Shown here in pieces: positions 31,843 through 34,616 of a DNA stretch of 34,616 bases. A program made the position numbers and the translations under genes. The stretch is from Bradyrhizobium sp. LHD-71. GTDB taxonomy: Bacteria; Pseudomonadota; Alphaproteobacteria; Rhizobiales; Xanthobacteraceae. The stretch lies in contig NZ_JAVIFX010000052.1 in assembly GCF_031157255.1 (NCBI RefSeq), forward strand, positions 1 to 34,616, given 5' to 3'. The notes under the pieces are model-generated. The model ran no database searches and was not told the origin of the DNA. It saw nothing but the letters and a program-made list of their open reading frames with translations. Position 1 is the first letter of the stretch; each line of letters starts with the position of its first letter.

Positions 31843-33204
31843 TCAGGAAGCGCTCCGATATTGCGCGGCCACGTGCGACGGCGGCAGCCGCGCGTGTCCG
31901 AACAGCTTCTCGCGATAGGTGCCCTGGCGATATGCCGTCTTGTAGACGCCACGCTCCTGCAAGACCGGCACAAGCAGGTCGATGACGTCGTCGATGCACT
32001 CGGGCACGACCGTCCGCGAGAGGTTGAAGCCGTCGACGCCGGTGTCCTCGCACCAGTCGATGAGGGTATCTGCGACGCTTGCCGGCGTACCGATCAGTGG
32101 CGCCTGCCGGCTGCCGAGCACCATCTGCTCGAGCAGCTTGCGGCGTGTCCACTGAGGACCAGCGCTGCGCGTGACGGCTTCGATGTTCGAGACGATCGCC
32201 TGACTTTTGCCTGTATCGACGGGTTCATCGAGATCATACTTCGCAAAGTCGATGCCGAGTGACGCTGCCGCATGAACGAGCGCCGCTTCCGAGCTCGCAT
32301 AACGGCGATAGTCCTCGAATTTCTCTTTGGCTTCCTTCTCGGTTCTGCCGAGGACCAAAGTCCCGCCCAGGAATGCCTTGACGTCACAAGCCCGACGGCC
32401 AAGCTGCACCGCCTGGGCACGGATATCGTCGACAATTCGCCTGACGCCTTCCTTCTGCTGTCCGTTCACGAAGACACATTCGGCATGGCTAGCGGCGAAG
32501 CGGCGGCCACGCGCGGATGAACCTGCCTGATAAAGAACAGGCGTGCGCTGCGGTGAAGGCGCGCAGAGATGCATCGCATCTACCTGATATTGCGCGCCGC
32601 GATGATGGATCGCCCGCACTTTCGACGGATCGGCATAGACGCCTGCGGCCCTGTCCTGCAGCACCGCGCCATCGTCCCAGCTACCTTCCCAGAGCTTATA
32701 GACGAGTGACATGTACTCGTCGGCGAGGTCGTAGCGGTCGTCATGCCTGGCCTGTTCGGCAAGGCCGTTCGCGCGGGCAGCACTATCGAGGTAGCCGGTG
32801 ACGATGTTCCACGCGATGCGGCCGCCCGTCAGGTGGTCGAGCGTGGACATCCGCCGCGCGAACAGGAACGGTTGCTCATAGACGAGATTGCAGGTCACGC
32901 CGAAGCCGAGATTGGCCGTCACCGCGGCCATGGCCGGAACGATCAGCATAGGATCATTGACCGGCACCTGAACCGCACCGCGCAAAGCTGCATCAGCACT
33001 TCTACCATAGACGTCGTAGACGCCGACCACATCGGCGAGGAAAATCCCGTCGAACAGTCCGGCCTCCAGCCTCCTCGCATAGTTGAGCCAATATTTCAGT
33101 TCGTTGAACCGGCACGACTGGTCGCGCGGATGGGTCCAGAGTCCGTGCTGGATATGGCCGACGCAGTTCATATCGAAGGCGTTCAGATGAATTTCGCGCG
33201 GCAT
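31843..33204 (-). CDS. LLM-class flavin-dependent monooxygenase, second copy in window
   Basis: FMNH2-dependent monooxygenase of 453 residues from ATG 33204, which has GAGG nine bases upstream; ATG 33213 is too close to that site. Blocks shared with the enzyme at 16586 include LFDGIFLADVVGVYDVYG (about 50-67), FARRMSTLDHLTGGRIAWNIVTG and PVLYQAGSSARGRRFAASHA. It belongs to the same NtaA/SnaA/DszA group but is clearly not a recent duplicate. No flavin reductase is adjacent. It lies between the NIPSNAP gene and the racemase-like gene, same strand as the latter, and may be the first oxidative step of this cluster. Confidence 0.92.
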   Translation of the reverse strand: MPREIHLNAFDMNCVGHIQHGLWTHPRDQSCRFNELKYWLNYARRLEAGLFDGIFLADVVGVYDVYGRSADAALRGAVQVPVNDPMLIVPAMAAVTANLGFGVTCNLVYEQPFLFARRMSTLDHLTGGRIAWNIVTGYLDSAARANGLAEQARHDDRYDLADEYMSLVYKLWEGSWDDGAVLQDRAAGVYADPSKVRAIHHRGAQYQVDAMHLCAPSPQRTPVLYQAGSSARGRRFAASHAECVFVNGQQKEGVRRIVDDIRAQAVQLGRRACDVKAFLGGTLVLGRTEKEAKEKFEDYRRYASSEAALVHAAASLGIDFAKYDLDEPVDTGKSQAIVSNIEAVTRSAGPQWTRRKLLEQMVLGSRQAPLIGTPASVADTLIDWCEDTGVDGFNLSRTVVPECIDDVIDLLVPVLQERGVYKTAYRQGTYREKLFGHARLPPSHVAAQYRSAS

Positions 33205-33355
33205 GTGCTTCATCCTCGCGTTCGATCGTCATGACCGGGCTGCCCCGGCGGTCCGTCTCTCAAGAATTCCTTCTTCAGATGGACGCGCGGGTCAAGTCCG
33301 CATGACGCACCGACGCGAGCGCCGGACGATCTTTTGCAATGACGGCGCGCGACCG

Positions 33356-34459
33356 CTACCGCGAGACGCCCCAGGACGACAAAACATCGTCCGTGTGCTC
33401 ACCCGGTCGTGAGGGCGGTCGGCTGACGACCGGCTTCGTGCGGGAGAAGCGCGGCGCCGGCCCCGGCTGCGGAATGCCGGCCACCTCGATGAAGGTGCCG
33501 CGCGCCCTGTTGTGTGGATGCTGCATCGCCTCCTTCACATCAAGCACTGGCGCGAAGCAGACGTCGGTTCCTTCCAGGACTTCGCACCACTCGTCGCGGG
33601 TCTTGGTCTTGAACAGCGCAACCAGTTTCTGCTTTGCCACATCCCAGCCGGCGCGGTCGCGCTGCTTCGTCGCAATCGCATCCTTCAAGTCGAGGCGTTC
33701 GAGCAGTTCATTGTAGAACCGCGTTTCGATCGATGCGATCGAGATGTACTTTCCGTCCTTCGTCTCGTAGACGCCGTAGAAGTGCGCGCCGCCGTCGACG
33801 AAATTCGAACCGCGGGCATTGACCCACGCACCGGACGCTGTCGCACCGAAGACGCTGGTGATCAGCGACGCCGCACCGTCGACCATGGCCGCGTCGACCA
33901 CCTGCCCATTGCCCGATTTTTTCGCCTCGAGCAGTCCGCAGACAAGTCCGAACGCGAGATAGAGCGCGCCGCCGCCGAAATCGCCGACGAGGTTGAGCGG
34001 CGGCACCGGCGGTCCGTTCTTCTGACCGATCGCATGCAGCGCGCCAACCAGCGAGATGTAGTTGATATCGTGACCCGCCGCGGAAGCGAGCGGCCCCTCC
34101 TGCCCCCAACCCGTCATGCGTCCGTAGACCAGCCGCGGGTTGACCTTGAGACACTCATCCGGCCCCAGCCCGAGCCGTTCCATGACGCCGGGGCGAAACC
34201 CCTCGACCAGCGCATCGGCTTTCTCGACCAGCGCCTTCGCAATCTTGATGTCTTCCGGCTTCTTCAGGTCAAGCGCGATCGAACGGCGTCCGCGACTGAG
34301 CAGGTTGAACTTCGGCTCGGTCGGCGTACCGAGATCGGCTGGCTCGGTGCGGTCGATCCGCACCACGTCGGCTCCCATGTCGCTCAACAGCATGCAGCAG
34401 AACGGACCCGGGCCGATGCCGGCGAACTCGACAACCTTGATACCTTCCAACGGTCCCAT
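33356..34459 (-). CDS. CaiB/BaiF family protein, alpha-methylacyl-CoA racemase-like
   Basis: Class III CoA-transferase fold, 367 residues. The N-terminus MGPLEGIKVVEFAGIGPGPF is typical of racemases of this family. The active-site positions of Mycobacterium MCR (His126, Asp156, Glu241) are matched by H130 (AGHDINY), D160 (LVGDFGGG) and E245 (IASIETRFYN), which favours 2-methylacyl-CoA racemase over CoA transferase. Racemases invert the 2-methyl centre so that branched acyl-CoAs can enter beta-oxidation. It is upstream of the LLM monooxygenase on the same strand with a 150-base gap. An inverted-repeat element lies 40 bases before the ATG, inside the promoter region. Confidence 0.93.
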   Translation of the reverse strand: MGPLEGIKVVEFAGIGPGPFCCMLLSDMGADVVRIDRTEPADLGTPTEPKFNLLSRGRRSIALDLKKPEDIKIAKALVEKADALVEGFRPGVMERLGLGPDECLKVNPRLVYGRMTGWGQEGPLASAAGHDINYISLVGALHAIGQKNGPPVPPLNLVGDFGGGALYLAFGLVCGLLEAKKSGNGQVVDAAMVDGAASLITSVFGATASGAWVNARGSNFVDGGAHFYGVYETKDGKYISIASIETRFYNELLERLDLKDAIATKQRDRAGWDVAKQKLVALFKTKTRDEWCEVLEGTDVCFAPVLDVKEAMQHPHNRARGTFIEVAGIPQPGPAPRFSRTKPVVSRPPSRPGEHTDDVLSSWGVSR

Positions 34460-34498
34460 TCGATCCTGCTCCGTGCGATCTTGTCACCGGTGAACGGG

Positions 34499-34574
34499 CT
34501 AGTGTCCCGAATCCGAAGTTCGCCGTACTTTGCAGCGAGCTCAGAGCGAACTTCGGATTCGATCAGGACACTAG
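34499..34574. repeat. Inverted-repeat element with CTAGTGTCC ends, possible MITE
   Basis: The left arm (34499-34523) and right arm (34546-34574) are complementary over 25 bases, with a four-base bulge (ATCA) in the right arm. The ends read CTAGTGTCC and GGACACTAG and the core pairs GAATCCGAAGTTCGC with GCGAACTTCGGATTC. TA at each border would fit an IS630-type target duplication. It is too short to encode anything and lies in the promoter region of the racemase-like gene. Confidence 0.75.
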
Positions 34575-34588
34575 CAAGTTTATGATTC

Positions 34589-34616
34589 TAGTGTCGTTTA
34601 TGGATCAGAAATTCGC
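34589..34616. repeat. Start of a second, diverged inverted-repeat element cut by the window edge
   Basis: TAGTGTCG at 34589-34596 repeats the end of the element at 34499, and the last 13 bases (ATCAGAAATTCGC) match ATCCGAAGTTCGC of that element at 11 positions. The rest lies beyond the window, so whether this is another short element or the end of a full insertion sequence is unknown. Confidence 0.4.

Overview
This 34.6 kb window is GC-rich and almost entirely coding. It looks like the chromosome of an alphaproteobacterium of the Bradyrhizobium/Rhodopseudomonas/Afipia group. The clues are the family content (a 'YSWTGFYIGG'-type outer membrane beta-barrel, Tct/Bug solute systems with paired binding proteins, many CoA-dependent and flavin-dependent catabolic enzymes) and a palindromic intergenic repeat beginning GTCATTGCGAGCGAAG that I associate with these genomes. 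The genus is an inference. I see no rRNA, tRNA, CRISPR array, phage or transposase gene.

Left third (1-7.9 kb). An outer membrane beta-barrel gene is followed by a terminator. A convergent three-gene operon on the minus strand (3745 to 1138) then encodes a small coiled-coil protein, a single-pass membrane protein, and a Rab-like small GTPase. The membrane protein has an N-terminal cytoplasmic part containing what I read as a roadblock/longin-like domain, and a C-terminal periplasmic OmpA-type peptidoglycan-binding domain. I consider this operon the most interesting system in the window: a candidate GTPase switch tied to the cell wall through its own membrane-spanning partner. Divergent from it are a NarL-type histidine kinase and response regulator. 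After an intergenic region with a strong TTCGTCAC/GTGACGAA dyad come two small unknown genes and a second, orphan NarL-type regulator.

Middle (7.9-16.4 kb). A minus-strand tripartite tricarboxylate transporter operon (tctB, tctA and two tandem tctC paralogues) is followed by a glutathione S-transferase, a haemolysin III/PAQR-like membrane protein, a secreted unknown protein with a possible Cys-His-Asp active site, and an MFS exporter divergent from its probable AraC-family regulator.

Right half (16.6-34.5 kb). This is a catabolic region. It contains two LLM-class flavin monooxygenases, an aldehyde dehydrogenase, an enolase-superfamily dehydratase, a nitronate monooxygenase-like protein, and a tight operon of Baeyer-Villiger monooxygenase, SCP2-like protein and alpha/beta hydrolase. 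It also holds an APC amino-acid permease, an FAH-family hydrolase, an atypical crotonase with an SDR and a NIPSNAP protein, and an alpha-methylacyl-CoA racemase-like protein. Together these suggest oxidation of ketones or methyl-branched (isoprenoid, sterol-like or alicyclic) compounds through acyl-CoA intermediates; no substrate can be read from sequence alone.

Non-coding structure. Three copies of one palindromic repeat (full length at 16396 and 21098, reduced at 31786) each fill the gap between a convergent gene pair. Their internal 35-36 bp tandem units vary in number. A different element with CTAGTGTCC ends lies just upstream of the last gene, and the window ends inside what looks like a diverged relative of it. 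A serpin C-terminal remnant lies at 25652-25867.
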